Source: Tuwongella immobilis
GTDB lineage: Bacteria > Planctomycetota > Planctomycetia > Gemmatales > Gemmataceae
Assembly: GCF_901538355.1 (NCBI RefSeq)
Contig: NZ_LR593887.1
Location: 3,138,920 to 3,202,919 of the forward strand
Direction of reading: 5' to 3'
Length of the DNA stretch: 64,000 nucleotides
Shown here: piece by piece, positions 1 through 9,125 of the stretch
Numbering within the stretch: position 1 is the first letter of the stretch
Layout: each line of letters opens with the position of its first letter
Program-made: the position numbers and the translations under genes
Notes under the pieces: generated by a model
What the model was told of the DNA's origin: nothing
The model's input: the letters and a program-made list of their open reading frames with translations, nothing else
Database searches by the model: none

Positions 1-1
1 C

Positions 2-3000
2 CTCGGGCATGCGCTCCGATTGCACCATCAACCGCAGCGAATCGGCGGCCGCTTGTCGGGTGTACCAACTGGTATTTTCCCGCAGCGTTTTCATGACGTC
101 CAGCGGATTTTCCGACTGCACGCCGGATTGTGTCGGTTGCCATTCATCAAACGCCGATTCGAGTTCATCATACAGTTCCGGCGTCGGCTTGGAGAGCCGT
201 TTTCGGAACGGTCGCAAGGAGTTACCGAGCCGCCAGTCGATCCAGTTCACCCGTTCGAGCATTTGCATGCGAACCGATTCCAGCGGGTGAGTCAGCAGAT
301 CCTTGATCGCGGGAATGGCGACTCGCCCCAAGACGTTCAGCGCTCGCCCGCCTTGGTAGCTCCCCTTCGCCAAGATTGCCGCGAAGAGGTGGGCCGCTGG
401 GGCGGCTTCGCTTCCGAATCGGATCAACTCTTCAATCGCCCAATTGCGTTGCTGCAGATTCGGCGTAATCAACGCATCACAAAGAGCAGGAACGAGTTGC
501 GCCGATTCGACTTTCATCTCGCGAAGCAGTCGCATCGCCGGTTCGCGGATCACCTGCAACGGCGAACTGAGCAGTTTGAGCAACGACGGAATCAGCGGCG
601 TTGCATTGCTCGGATCTTCGATGAGAAGTTGGAGCGATTCCATCAGCAGAATGGTGTCTTCTTCGCGGATGGTTTGTTCGACCAACGCGCGGAAGTCTTT
701 GGGCGTTAGGATGTTCCGTAACGAGCGAAACGCGGTGCGTCGCAAGACGGAATTCTCGAGTTTGAGCGTCTCACGCAGAATCGGTTCCGCCGAGCGATTC
801 CCCGAACCAAGACTATGAATCAGGTTAATCTGCACCGCAATTGGGCCAGAGGTGCGAATATCCTGAATCATTCGGGAAATGGTTGGATGATCCATGCCGA
901 TGAGGAAGCCGACAATCTCGGCAATTAGTCGCTGACTGGCCAAGGATTTGGCGCGATTCTGGGCAGTGGTGAATCCGGACAGTTCGTCTTCGGAGAGCGG
1001 GTTCACCAGAATCGGAATCGGTTCCACGGCATAGCGAATCGCCAATAAGTGGGCGTCCAATGCGGAGTCTGAGCAGGTTTTCGCTTGGGCAAACAACAAT
1101 TCGCGGGATTTGCGGACCTGTTTGGTCAATTTGCCCAAAGTGACGGCTGCTTGGTGGGCAATCGCCGAATCGGGATCGCTCAATTTCGGCATTAGCACGG
1201 GGACCAGTGCGTTGACGAAATCGGGGTTGCACGGGATTCTGCCAATGGCCCAAACCGCCTCCAAGCCGACGAGCGCATCGGTCGATTGCAGCGCGAGTTT
1301 GAGTTGTTCGATCACGGCGGCATTCGAACGAGCGATCACACCAAAGGCATGAATGAGCCGACTTCGTTCCTCTGCGAGTGTCGTCGATTCGGCGGATTCG
1401 CAGAGGCCATTCAAGGCCGATTCGCCCAGTTGGGAAAGCGTTTCGGTAATGAATCGCGCGATGGTCGGATCGTCGCACTCCCGCAACTGCGTGATGAGTT
1501 CGGGAACGGCTTCCGCAGCGGCGGCTTCGAGTCGGGCCAATGCCGAGATTGCGGCAATGCGCACGCTTCGATTTTCGGAACGTGTTGCGGTGATGATACT
1601 TGGGACCGCCGAGGCTCCGATCGACACGAGCGCCGCAAAGACATCTTCGCTATGCTCGCTTCGGCGTCGGACTAATTCGACCAGCAGTGGCGTGAGTGGG
1701 GCCGCCGTCGGGCCGAGCAGTCGAATGCAATTGAGCAGTGCCACCGGATCGCGGCCTTCTCGGGCAAGTCGATCGATCAGCAACGGGATGATTCGCTCAC
1801 CCTTGGTGGAGAGTCGGAGTGCTGCCCATTCGCGGAGTTCTTCGACATTGTTTTCCAACAACTCCATGAGTGGTTTTTGTTGGGCGAAATCCTCTCTCGC
1901 GATTTCTCGCAACGCACGCAATGCGGGTTCTCGCGCGGGGGATTGCGGATCGCAAAGTAATGCCGCAAGTGGGTTTAGGGCAATTCGTCCAGCCGGTCCC
2001 ACACGTGTGAGGATGTCGCAAATCGCGATTTGCGCTTGCGGATTGCCTTTCTGAAGTGTCGGCAACAGTCGTTGGATGATTGGTTCGCCAATGCCCGCGA
2101 GTGCGATCGTGGCCCAGCCGCGGACCAGCGAGGAATCATCGCCCAGGAGTTCGATCATGGTCGGCCAGACGGATTCCGGCAGCCCGAACTCGGCAAAGTA
2201 TCGTGCGGCTGCCCAGCGGGTTTCCGGCTCATCACCCAGCAAGAATCGCTTCATGCGTTCCCGAACGCTGTGCTGATTCACGCGCAATCGGACGAGGATT
2301 CCAATACATGCCGTCTGAGCGGGGGCGATTCCCGATTCTAATCCCGCGATGACCGCTGGAATCACCGGTTTGCCCAAGCGAATCAGTGCGTTCTGGGCGG
2401 GGTGCCCTTGCGGTTCATCTGGGTTCGACAATGCTTGCACGAGCGACTGAATTGCTTCGGGAGTCGTCGCGGAAATTTCTTCCAGGAGTTGCAGCGTTTC
2501 GCGGCGAATTTGGCGATTGCTGCATGTGATCGCTTGTTTGAAAATCCCGGCGGATGCGCTCCAATCTTTGGTCCAACGCCAGAGCCAAGTCGCCGCATCG
2601 AGTCGGGCTTCGAGATACGAACTTTGCAGTTGATCGCGGGTGCTGGCGAGTAGCGATTCCGGGAGCGAGCCGGTTTGTGCAAGCAGTCTGGCAGCAAGAT
2701 GTCGCACTTGCGGGACATCGTCGCGGAGTCGTTCGATCAATGCCGATTGGATGGTTTCGCGTGGGAGTGTGCTTCGAGCGATGGCGAGCATCGCCAGGCG
2801 GCGCGTCTCGGGTTGCGGATCGGTGACCAGCGCTTGAATCGTGGGAAGACTCGATGTCGGAACGCCCAGTTTGCCAAGCGTTCGCAAGGCCATGCTGCGG
2901 ACATTGGCGTTCGGATCGTGGAGCAGGGCGGCGACTTCGGGAATGGCGTCTGTGGCCGATTCGCCCATCCGCATCAGTGCGGCGAACAAGGTTTCACGAA

Positions 3001-3952
3001 ATGCCCCAAACGCAGTCGGCAGAAATTGACGAATGATCGGTACCAGTTGCGGGCCGGCGCTGGGGATGCGGCTGAGCGCGTCGATCAGTTGCGGCCGACG
3101 CGTATCTCCTGCCGTGGGAACGAGTTGCAGAATGGCCGGCACGGGGGCAGCCGAGCCAACTCGACCGGCGGCAATCAACGCGGCGGAGCGCAGCGGATTC
3201 TCCGGCCCTTCGAAAAATGGAATCAGATTCTCGGCCAGTGGTTCGGCCGCTGGGCCGATCTTTGCCATCAGCTTGAATACCACCTTGCGATGATCGGCGG
3301 CACCGTCTTTGGGTTCTTTCGTCAGAATCTTTTTCATCTGAGGCAGGGCGGCTTTGGTGATCTCCGGCCACGCGGTCAGCGAATTCCAAGCGGATAATTT
3401 TCCTTCAATGGGCAATTCTTTGACGAATTCGGAGGCGCTGGCGATGATTTCCGGCGATGGTAACTCCAACTGCACCAAGGCATTTGCAGCGGCTTTCTGG
3501 ACATCGCGCTTGCCCGTTTTGAGCAAATGGGCCAAGATCGACTGGCTGACACGCCCTTCCGCACCCAATGCACCGATCGCACGAATTGCGTGCACCTTTG
3601 CGGCACTTTTCCCGTATAGAACGGTATGGATCAGCTCCGGAATCGAAACTGGGCCGATGGCTTGAACGACGCGAAACGCCGCCGATCGGACACTCGTGCT
3701 CGATGCGCCCAATGCGGTCGTGGCGTTTGTCAGTGCCGATGCACTGGCTGGCCCGATGGCAGCAAGACATCGCAAAGCTGCAAACTGCAAGGCGGTATCG
3801 TGTTCGTTGGCAATTTCGCCCAGTTTCGAGACGGCCTCAAATGCCAAGGGGCCGAACCGGCTCAGCCGATCCATGGCTTGGAGTTTTTGGGCTTCATCCG
3901 AACGATGACTCGCCAAAATGCGGATGTGTGATCGGACCAGCTTTGCGCTCAT
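2..3952 (-). CDS. giant HEAT-repeat protein (partial, C-terminus off left edge)
   Basis: An open minus-strand frame runs from ATG at 3950-3952 to the left edge without a stop, giving at least 1317 residues. A GAGGGAG ribosome site lies about five bases upstream of the start. The product is almost wholly made of alpha-helical HEAT/armadillo units of 35-40 residues; typical pieces are NVRSMALRTLGKLG and LVRGWATIALAGIGEP. I see no signal peptide, membrane segment or catalytic domain, so it is probably a cytoplasmic scaffold or protein-binding solenoid. Very long HEAT proteins are common in planctomycetes and their partners are mostly unknown. The C-terminal end is not in the window, so another domain could be attached there. 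Confidence 0.88.
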   Translation of the reverse strand, partial: MSAKLVRSHIRILASHRSDEAQKLQAMDRLSRFGPLAFEAVSKLGEIANEHDTALQFAALRCLAAIGPASASALTNATTALGASSTSVRSAAFRVVQAIGPVSIPELIHTVLYGKSAAKVHAIRAIGALGAEGRVSQSILAHLLKTGKRDVQKAAANALVQLELPSPEIIASASEFVKELPIEGKLSAWNSLTAWPEITKAALPQMKKILTKEPKDGAADHRKVVFKLMAKIGPAAEPLAENLIPFFEGPENPLRSAALIAAGRVGSAAPVPAILQLVPTAGDTRRPQLIDALSRIPSAGPQLVPIIRQFLPTAFGAFRETLFAALMRMGESATDAIPEVAALLHDPNANVRSMALRTLGKLGVPTSSLPTIQALVTDPQPETRRLAMLAIARSTLPRETIQSALIERLRDDVPQVRHLAARLLAQTGSLPESLLASTRDQLQSSYLEARLDAATWLWRWTKDWSASAGIFKQAITCSNRQIRRETLQLLEEISATTPEAIQSLVQALSNPDEPQGHPAQNALIRLGKPVIPAVIAGLESGIAPAQTACIGILVRLRVNQHSVRERMKRFLLGDEPETRWAAARYFAEFGLPESVWPTMIELLGDDSSLVRGWATIALAGIGEPIIQRLLPTLQKGNPQAQIAICDILTRVGPAGRIALNPLAALLCDPQSPAREPALRALREIAREDFAQQKPLMELLENNVEELREWAALRLSTKGERIIPLLIDRLAREGRDPVALLNCIRLLGPTAAPLTPLLVELVRRRSEHSEDVFAALVSIGASAVPSIITATRSENRSVRIAAISALARLEAAAAEAVPELITQLRECDDPTIARFITETLSQLGESALNGLCESAESTTLAEERSRLIHAFGVIARSNAAVIEQLKLALQSTDALVGLEAVWAIGRIPCNPDFVNALVPVLMPKLSDPDSAIAHQAAVTLGKLTKQVRKSRELLFAQAKTCSDSALDAHLLAIRYAVEPIPILVNPLSEDELSGFTTAQNRAKSLASQRLIAEIVGFLIGMDHPTISRMIQDIRTSGPIAVQINLIHSLGSGNRSAEPILRETLKLENSVLRRTAFRSLRNILTPKDFRALVEQTIREEDTILLMESLQLLIEDPSNATPLIPSLLKLLSSPLQVIREPAMRLLREMKVESAQLVPALCDALITPNLQQRNWAIEELIRFGSEAAPAAHLFAAILAKGSYQGGRALNVLGRVAIPAIKDLLTHPLESVRMQMLERVNWIDWRLGNSLRPFRKRLSKPTPELYDELESAFDEWQPTQSGVQSENPLDVMKTLRENTSWYTRQAAADSLRLMVQSERMPE

Positions 3953-4126
3953 ACGACTCCCTCGAGATGCGTTCTCGCCAAGGGTAGACGGAGTGCGGCA
4001 AACTCGCAATGAAATTTTTTCGGCGAGTTGTCCCCTCTTGTTTTTCGTGGTGCCTGAGTTAGAACAGATGAATTGATTCTCGCTTGGCTCCGTCAAGCAG
4101 AGTAGACACCGTTTGGAGGATTCGAC

Positions 4127-5083
4127 GTGCTGCGACGTTCGATCGTGCTGGTTGCCGGGCTATTCCTGATGTCTGGCGTTTCGGCACTGGCCCAAGATAC
4201 GACTGCGGGATTGGCCTGGAAGTTCGAGAAAGACAAAGCCTTCTATCAGAAGGTCTCGACCAAAACGTCGCAGTCCATGACCATCATGGGCACGCCGACC
4301 AGCCAAACTCAGGAACAAACCTTCTACTTCAAGTGGACTCCGGTCAAAGAAGAAGGCGGAAAGTGGACGATCAAGCAAACGATCGAAGGCGTCAGCATGA
4401 AGATCGATATTGCTGGCAACCCGATTTCGTATGATTCGACCGCCCCAAGCAACTCGGGCAACACCGCCCTGGCCGAATTCTTCAAGTCGATCATCGGCGC
4501 GGAATTCACCCTCACCCTCGACAAGTCGTTCAAGGTCGAAAAGGTCGAAGGCCGCGATGAATTCGTGAAGAAGCTCGTCCAAACCAACGCGCAAATGGAA
4601 CCGCTGCTCAAGCAGTTGCTTTCCGATGACGCCATCAAGCAAATGGCCGATCCGTCGTTCGGCCTGATTCCGCCCGAACCCAAGAAGGTCGGCGAAAACT
4701 GGAAGAACGTCAGCAAGCTCGATTTGGGACCGATCGGTTCGTACGAAAACGTCTTCACCTACACCTACAAGGGCAAAGACGCTGCGAACAAAGATTTCGA
4801 CCGCGTCGAAGTTGCAGTTGCGCTCAGCTACAAGGCCCCGACCACCGGCGGCGATGCTTTGCCGTTCAAGATCAAGTCGGCTGACCTCAAGAGCAACCAA
4901 GACAAGGCTCCTGGCGTGATCCTGTTCAACACCAAGACGGGACGCTTGGAAAGCTCGAAGTTCGAGATTTTCCTGGGTGGCAAGCTCGAAGTCGAAATCG
5001 GTGGCATGACCACCCCGGTTGAACTCAAGCAAGAGCAAGTGACCGATGTCACCACCTCGGAAACTAGCTTCATCAAGAAGTAA
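4127..5083 (+). CDS. exported protein, DUF6263-like
   Basis: Predicted 318-residue protein starting at GTG 4127, with GGAGG eight bases upstream. The N-terminus (MLRRSIVLVAGLFLMSGVSA then LAQ) is a clean signal peptide, so the protein is exported. The mature part is rich in lysine, threonine and beta-prone stretches and has no cysteines or recognisable catalytic motif. Length and pattern resemble the DUF6263 family seen in planctomycetes and Bacteroidetes, but I am only moderately sure of that match. It stands alone, with a strong terminator at 5117-5162 just downstream, so it is probably a single-gene transcript. Confidence 0.75.
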   Translation: MLRRSIVLVAGLFLMSGVSALAQDTTAGLAWKFEKDKAFYQKVSTKTSQSMTIMGTPTSQTQEQTFYFKWTPVKEEGGKWTIKQTIEGVSMKIDIAGNPISYDSTAPSNSGNTALAEFFKSIIGAEFTLTLDKSFKVEKVEGRDEFVKKLVQTNAQMEPLLKQLLSDDAIKQMADPSFGLIPPEPKKVGENWKNVSKLDLGPIGSYENVFTYTYKGKDAANKDFDRVEVAVALSYKAPTTGGDALPFKIKSADLKSNQDKAPGVILFNTKTGRLESSKFEIFLGGKLEVEIGGMTTPVELKQEQVTDVTTSETSFIKK

Positions 5084-5116
5084 TTCGAGTTGGGTAGCCG
5101 TTCGTTGAATCCATTC

Positions 5117-5162
5117 GCGGTATGTTCAGGAGTGATTCTGAACATGCCGCGTTGCCTTTTTC
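5117..5162 (+). terminator. rho-independent terminator after the exported protein gene
   Basis: Arms GCGGTATGTTCAG (5117-5129) and CTGAACATGCCGC (5138-5150) pair over 13 positions with one G-U wobble, around an 8-base loop, followed by GTTGCCTTTTTT. This is a strong intrinsic terminator for the gene ending at 5083. It lies just before rfbD, so rfbD needs its own promoter or read-through. Confidence 0.85.
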
Positions 5163-5178
5163 CGCAGGAGCGCAAGCG

Positions 5179-6039
5179 ATGCGATTTGCCGTGCTGGGTT
5201 CGCAAGGCCAACTGGGGCGGGATCTCTGTCCACGATTGCCCGGTGAGGTGATTCCGCTGACCCGAGAGCAGTGCGATCTCGCCAATCCGAATTCGATCGC
5301 ACCGATGTTGGATGAGGTGGCGCCAAGTGTCTTCATCAATTGCGCTGCATACAATCTCGTCGACAAAGCGGAACAAGATCCGACGCTCGCATGGGCGGTC
5401 AACTGCTGGGGTGTCCGCGCCCTGGCGCGCGAATGTGCCAAACGCTCCATTCGGTTGGTCCATTATTCGACCGATTATGTTTTCGGCTTAGATGCGGCGC
5501 GACAAACGCCCTGGCATGAGACCGACGCCCCTGGCCCCATCAGCATGTACGGCATGAGCAAACTCATGGGCGAATATGCTGTCCTTGCCGCGCACCCGGC
5601 CCATCTGGTCATCCGAACCTGCGGCCTGTACGGGGTTTGGGGCAGCGGCGGCAAAGGGGGAAACTTCGTCGAGACGATGATTCGTGTTGCCGGGCAAGGA
5701 AAACCGCTCCGAGTCGTGAATGACCAAGTTTGTTGTCCCACCTACACGGTCGATCTGGCCCAGGCAACGATCGCGCTGATCGAGGCCAAAGGGAGCGGCC
5801 TGATGCACATCACCAATGCGGAATGGTGTACCTGGTACCAACTGGCTGCTGCGATTTTCCAGCGATTGAACCTCACCGCCGATCTCACGCCGATTACCTC
5901 CGCCGAGTTCGATGCCCCGGCCAAGCGACCGCCGTATAGTGTGCTTTCCAACAATCGCTTGTTGACATTCGGCGTTCCCAGTTTGCGAAGCTGGTCGGAT
6001 GCGTTGGATGCCTATTTAGCCGAGCGATCCCAACGATAA
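5179..6039 (+). CDS. rfbD: dTDP-4-dehydrorhamnose reductase (RmlD)
   Basis: 286-residue short-chain dehydrogenase of the RmlD family, which makes dTDP-L-rhamnose from dTDP-4-keto-L-rhamnose with NAD(P)H. It opens with a Rossmann motif (GSQGQLGRDL, about residues 7-16), then NCAAYNLVDKAE (near residue 60), STDYVFG (around residue 98) and the catalytic Tyr-Lys pair in YGMSK (about residue 126). I chose ATG 5179 because AGGAG lies just upstream and the Rossmann strand begins at residue 2; an upstream ATG at 5122 sits inside the preceding terminator stem. No other rhamnose genes are adjacent. Confidence 0.92.
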   Translation: MRFAVLGSQGQLGRDLCPRLPGEVIPLTREQCDLANPNSIAPMLDEVAPSVFINCAAYNLVDKAEQDPTLAWAVNCWGVRALARECAKRSIRLVHYSTDYVFGLDAARQTPWHETDAPGPISMYGMSKLMGEYAVLAAHPAHLVIRTCGLYGVWGSGGKGGNFVETMIRVAGQGKPLRVVNDQVCCPTYTVDLAQATIALIEAKGSGLMHITNAEWCTWYQLAAAIFQRLNLTADLTPITSAEFDAPAKRPPYSVLSNNRLLTFGVPSLRSWSDALDAYLAERSQR

Positions 6040-6064
6040 TTCCAGCGAGTTGAGCACTCGCCCC

Positions 6065-6092
6065 TTGACCGGGCAAGGGTTTATCGTATGAT
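6065..6092 (+). promoter_or_regulatory. sigma-70 promoter of the feo operon
   Basis: TTGACC at 6065-6070 and TATGAT at 6087-6092 are separated by 16 bases, close to the bacterial housekeeping consensus. The predicted start of transcription is near 6099, inside the palindrome at 6098-6112, about 59 bases before the first feoA ATG. Confidence 0.7.
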
Positions 6093-6097
6093 GCTGT

Positions 6098-6112
6098 TGA
6101 GACACCGTCTCA
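6098..6112. promoter_or_regulatory. palindromic operator at the feo transcription start (Fur/DtxR-type candidate)
   Basis: TGAGAC-ACC-GTCTCA is a perfect 6-3-6 palindrome covering the predicted start of transcription of the feo operon. It has the 7-1-7 size and the TGAGA/TCTCA ends of Fur-type boxes, although the centre differs from the classic AT-rich Fur box. By position and by the genes it controls, it is the likely iron-repressor site; which regulator binds cannot be told from the sequence. Confidence 0.55.
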
Positions 6113-6157
6113 TTTTCACCAAGATGCTGCTCGCAACTTCTCGGAGTCTCGCAACTC

Positions 6158-6394
6158 ATGGTACCGCTTGAATTTCTTCGTGCTGGTGAATGGGCCGAAG
6201 TCGAGCAAGTCGTTGGTGACGGCGACTGGGTGCATCGCATGGCGGAGTTGGGATTGCGAACCGGTTGCAAACTGCAAATGCTGCGACCCGGTTCGCCGTG
6301 CATGTTGGCGGTGGGGGCAACCAAACTCTGTTTGCGCTGCGATGATTGCGGCCAAGTGTTGGTGCGCCCCGTGTCGGATCGTGTTCGTATGTGA
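6158..6394 (+). CDS. feoA: FeoA-domain protein 1
   Basis: 78-residue SH3-like FeoA protein, first gene of the ferrous iron uptake operon. It has the usual core pattern: hydrophobic strand, then HRMAELGLRTGCKLQML, a Pro-Gly turn, and a last strand ending in VRPVSDRVRM. Four cysteines (CMLAV, CLRCDDC) in the second half are unusual for FeoA and might bind metal. FeoA proteins assist FeoB in the cytoplasm. A second FeoA-type gene starts nine bases after the stop, so the two are surely co-transcribed. Confidence 0.85.
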   Translation: MVPLEFLRAGEWAEVEQVVGDGDWVHRMAELGLRTGCKLQMLRPGSPCMLAVGATKLCLRCDDCGQVLVRPVSDRVRM

Positions 6395-6402
6395 GATGGC
6401 TG

Positions 6403-6633
6403 ATGCAACTCCATGAATTGCCGATTGGTAGCCGAGCGACGATTGAAGCAATGTCCGGCGAGCCGGCTTTACTTCAGCGGTTATACGAATTTGGCCTGCT
6501 CGAAGGCGAGACCGTGGAGTTACTCGCTCTCGCCCCGTTGGGCGATCCATTGGAAATTCGGATCGGTCGGACACGATTGAGTTTACGTCGATCGGAAGCG
6601 GCTTGTATTGCTGTTCGCGTGTCGGACCGTTGA
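6403..6633 (+). CDS. feoA: FeoA-domain protein 2
   Basis: 76-residue FeoA-type protein beginning MQLHELPIGSRATIEAM and ending with the usual strand AACIAVRV. The motif LYEFGLLEGETVELLALAPLGDP is typical of FeoA. It lacks the cysteines of its neighbour, so the two copies have diverged. I prefer ATG 6403 because the upstream ATG at 6346 would overlap the first feoA gene and lies before the conserved core. It sits 49 bases before feoB. Confidence 0.85.
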   Translation: MQLHELPIGSRATIEAMSGEPALLQRLYEFGLLEGETVELLALAPLGDPLEIRIGRTRLSLRRSEAACIAVRVSDR

Positions 6634-6682
6634 TGCGGAATCCGTGCCCATTTTTACCCTCCTCTGAACTCCCGGTCATCGC

Positions 6683-8899
6683 ATGGCAGATTCGACTACC
6701 TACACGGTCGCGTTGGTGGGCAACCCCAATGCCGGCAAATCCACCCTTTTCAATGCCCTGTCCGGATTGCGACAACGCACGGGAAATTATCCCGGTGTGA
6801 CCGTCGAAATGAAAAAGGGGACGGTTTCGGTTGGTAATGCGACCTTGGAGTTGATCGATCTACCGGGAACGTACTCCCTTGCGGCCCGAAGTCTCGACGA
6901 ATTAGTCGCGGTGGATCTGTTGTTGGGCCATCAACCGGGGGAAAAACGGCCCGATGTGATTGTGGCCATTGCAGATGCGTGCAATCTCGATCGGCATTTG
7001 TATCTGGCAACGCAGCTTTGCGATCTCGGGACGCCGGTGGTTTTGGCGCTGTCGATGATGGATGTGGCCGAATCGCAGCAGATTCGCATTCAAGTGCAAG
7101 AGTTGGGCCGCCGGTTGAATGTGCCCGTGGTGCCGATTCAGGCCCATCATGGCAAGGGACTTCAAGAACTCAAACAAGCGATTGTGGATGCTGCGACTCG
7201 TGGCACGCCCCCGACCGGCCCGACGATGCCTGCCGCGTTTCAAGACGCGGTGCACGCGCTCGCGCAGCAATTCAACGGGAAATATGAGCCATTCTTGTTG
7301 CAACGATTGCTGTTGGATGTCGGAGGCAGCACCGAAGCCCGATTGATCCAGCAGGAACCCACGCTGCAGCAACGACTTCCGGAAATTCGGCAATCGCTGC
7401 AAGCGGCGGGGTGCCCGGTCCCGGCGATTGAGCCGATGACGCGCTACTCCTGGATTCGCAAGCTGCTCGCCGAGGTGGTGCAACGATCGGAAGTCGAGAA
7501 AGTCACTTGGAATGATCGATTGGATCGTGTGTTGACCCATCGAATTTGGGGAACACTAATCTTTCTATCGCTCATGTTTGTGATGTTCTTTTCGATTTTC
7601 GAGTGGGCCGGGCCGCTCATGGATTTCATCTCCGACGGCAAGGACTGGCTTGCGGCCCGCGTTGAGGCCAACATGGAGCCGGGCGTGTTTCGCAGTCTGC
7701 TCATTGGCGGGGTGATTGACGGCGTGGGCGGAGTCGTCGTCTTTCTGCCACAAATCCTGATTCTGTTTGCGTTTATCGCCGTTCTGGAAGACTGCGGGTA
7801 CATGTCGCGGGCTGCGTTTGTGATGGACAAACTCATGTCTCGTTGCGGACTGAACGGGAAATCGTTTATTCCGCTGCTCTCGTCGCTGGCCTGCGCGGTG
7901 CCCGGCGTGATGGCCACTCGGGTAATTGAGAATCGTCGCGATCGACTCGCAACGATCCTTGTCGCCCCGCTGATGAGCTGTTCGGCACGGCTTCCCGTTT
8001 ATCTGCTGGTGACGGGGACGCTATTCACCGATCCGAAATGGCTGGCACCCGTTGTGATGTTCGCCATGTATCTCCTCGGGTTGATTATTGCTCCGATTGT
8101 TGCTCTTGTGTTCAAGCGGACCATCCTGAAGGGGGCCACCCCGGTGTTCGTGATGGAGATGCCGCCGTTGCGCTGGCCGTTGCTCCGGAACGTCATCCGC
8201 CGCATGGTGGAGGCAGGCTGGGCCTTCCTGAAGCGAGCGGGCACCTTCATCCTCGCATCAATGATTATTGTTTGGGCATTGCTCTATTTCCCCAATGGCG
8301 ATTACGAAACGCGGCTTCAAGAGCAGGCCGAATCGATCGAACTCCTGACGGAACAACGAGATGCGCTTCCGGAAGGGGAATCTCCCGAACGGCTCCAGCT
8401 CGAATCGCAGATTGAAGATCAGGAATCCGCCCGCAATCGACTGTATGCCGAATGGAAAGAGCAGACCTATCTGGGCCGCGTGGGGCATGCCCTTGAGCCG
8501 GTGTTCCTACCGCTGGGTTGGGACTGGAAAGTGGGCATGGCAGCGTTGGCTAGCTTCCCCGCTCGTGAAGTGATTGTTGGAACAATGGGAATTTTGTACC
8601 AACAAGGGGATGTGGATCCGGGAGTTCTCGAAGAAGAGGACAACCAAGTTGCCTCGCGGTTCCGAAATGCAATTCTCTCCGATTGGAAAGCGCACCCGGT
8701 CCTTGGACCGTACCCCACGTTAACGGGGCTTTCGCTGATGGTTTTCTTCGCGCTTTGCTGCCAATGTGTCTCGACGTTGGCTGTGATTCGTCGAGAAACG
8801 CAAAGTTGGACGTGGCCTGTGGTTACGTTCGTGTACATGACGACATTGGCATATGTGGCGGCATTGCTCGTGTTTCAAATTGGGAAATTGTTCGTGTGA
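6683..8899 (+). CDS. feoB: FeoB ferrous iron transporter
   Basis: 738-residue inner-membrane Fe(II) transporter with an N-terminal GTPase. G1 is GNPNAGKST (about residues 12-20), the G2 threonine lies in GNYPGVTVEM and G3 is DLPGTYS. G4 reads SMMD where most FeoB proteins have NMxD, so the base-recognition asparagine is replaced by serine. The membrane core holds the Gate segments, including MSRAAFVMDKLMSRCGLNGKSF and a CSARLPVY motif with its cysteine. A charged coiled-coil insert of about 50 residues (near residues 545-595) splits the C-terminal membrane half. It follows two FeoA genes and precedes a Cys-rich FeoB-partner peptide. Confidence 0.95.
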   Translation: MADSTTYTVALVGNPNAGKSTLFNALSGLRQRTGNYPGVTVEMKKGTVSVGNATLELIDLPGTYSLAARSLDELVAVDLLLGHQPGEKRPDVIVAIADACNLDRHLYLATQLCDLGTPVVLALSMMDVAESQQIRIQVQELGRRLNVPVVPIQAHHGKGLQELKQAIVDAATRGTPPTGPTMPAAFQDAVHALAQQFNGKYEPFLLQRLLLDVGGSTEARLIQQEPTLQQRLPEIRQSLQAAGCPVPAIEPMTRYSWIRKLLAEVVQRSEVEKVTWNDRLDRVLTHRIWGTLIFLSLMFVMFFSIFEWAGPLMDFISDGKDWLAARVEANMEPGVFRSLLIGGVIDGVGGVVVFLPQILILFAFIAVLEDCGYMSRAAFVMDKLMSRCGLNGKSFIPLLSSLACAVPGVMATRVIENRRDRLATILVAPLMSCSARLPVYLLVTGTLFTDPKWLAPVVMFAMYLLGLIIAPIVALVFKRTILKGATPVFVMEMPPLRWPLLRNVIRRMVEAGWAFLKRAGTFILASMIIVWALLYFPNGDYETRLQEQAESIELLTEQRDALPEGESPERLQLESQIEDQESARNRLYAEWKEQTYLGRVGHALEPVFLPLGWDWKVGMAALASFPAREVIVGTMGILYQQGDVDPGVLEEEDNQVASRFRNAILSDWKAHPVLGPYPTLTGLSLMVFFALCCQCVSTLAVIRRETQSWTWPVVTFVYMTTLAYVAALLVFQIGKLFV

Positions 8900-8927
8900 G
8901 TCTTCCTGGAAATCAAGGAGTGGCGAC

Positions 8928-9125
8928 ATGGACTGGCAACTCATCGCGGTGATTCTGACCATCGCCGCGGCAATCGCGTATCTCGCACGTTCGGCATTCC
9001 TCGCGTGGACGGGAACCGGCAAAGGATGTGGGTCGAGTTGCGGCCAATGCAAAACGGCGGCCCCCGAAGAGACCGCCGCCGATGCTCGCCGCATTCGCTT
9101 GCCTCAAGTCACCGTGAAGGATTAG
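8928..9125 (+). CDS. FeoB-associated Cys-rich membrane protein
   Basis: 65-residue peptide with one N-terminal membrane segment (WQLIAVILTIAAAIAYLA) followed by a Gly/Cys patch, KGCGSSCGQCK. This is the layout of the small FeoB-associated cysteine-rich proteins often found behind feoB. A role in handing over iron or stabilising the transporter has been proposed for such proteins, but is not established. AAGGAG lies seven bases before the ATG. The last 17 bases overlap the end of the convergent gene at 9109-10809. Confidence 0.8.
   Translation: MDWQLIAVILTIAAAIAYLARSAFLAWTGTGKGCGSSCGQCKTAAPEETAADARRIRLPQVTVKD

Noticed and set aside
1353-2054. Plus-strand open frame of 233 codons
   Set aside because: Lies antisense to the continuous HEAT-repeat frame; Ser/Arg/Ala-rich composition without domain signs.
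4160-5038. Long minus-strand frame opposite the exported protein gene
   Set aside because: Mirror frame of a well-supported gene with start signal and signal peptide; no ribosome site.
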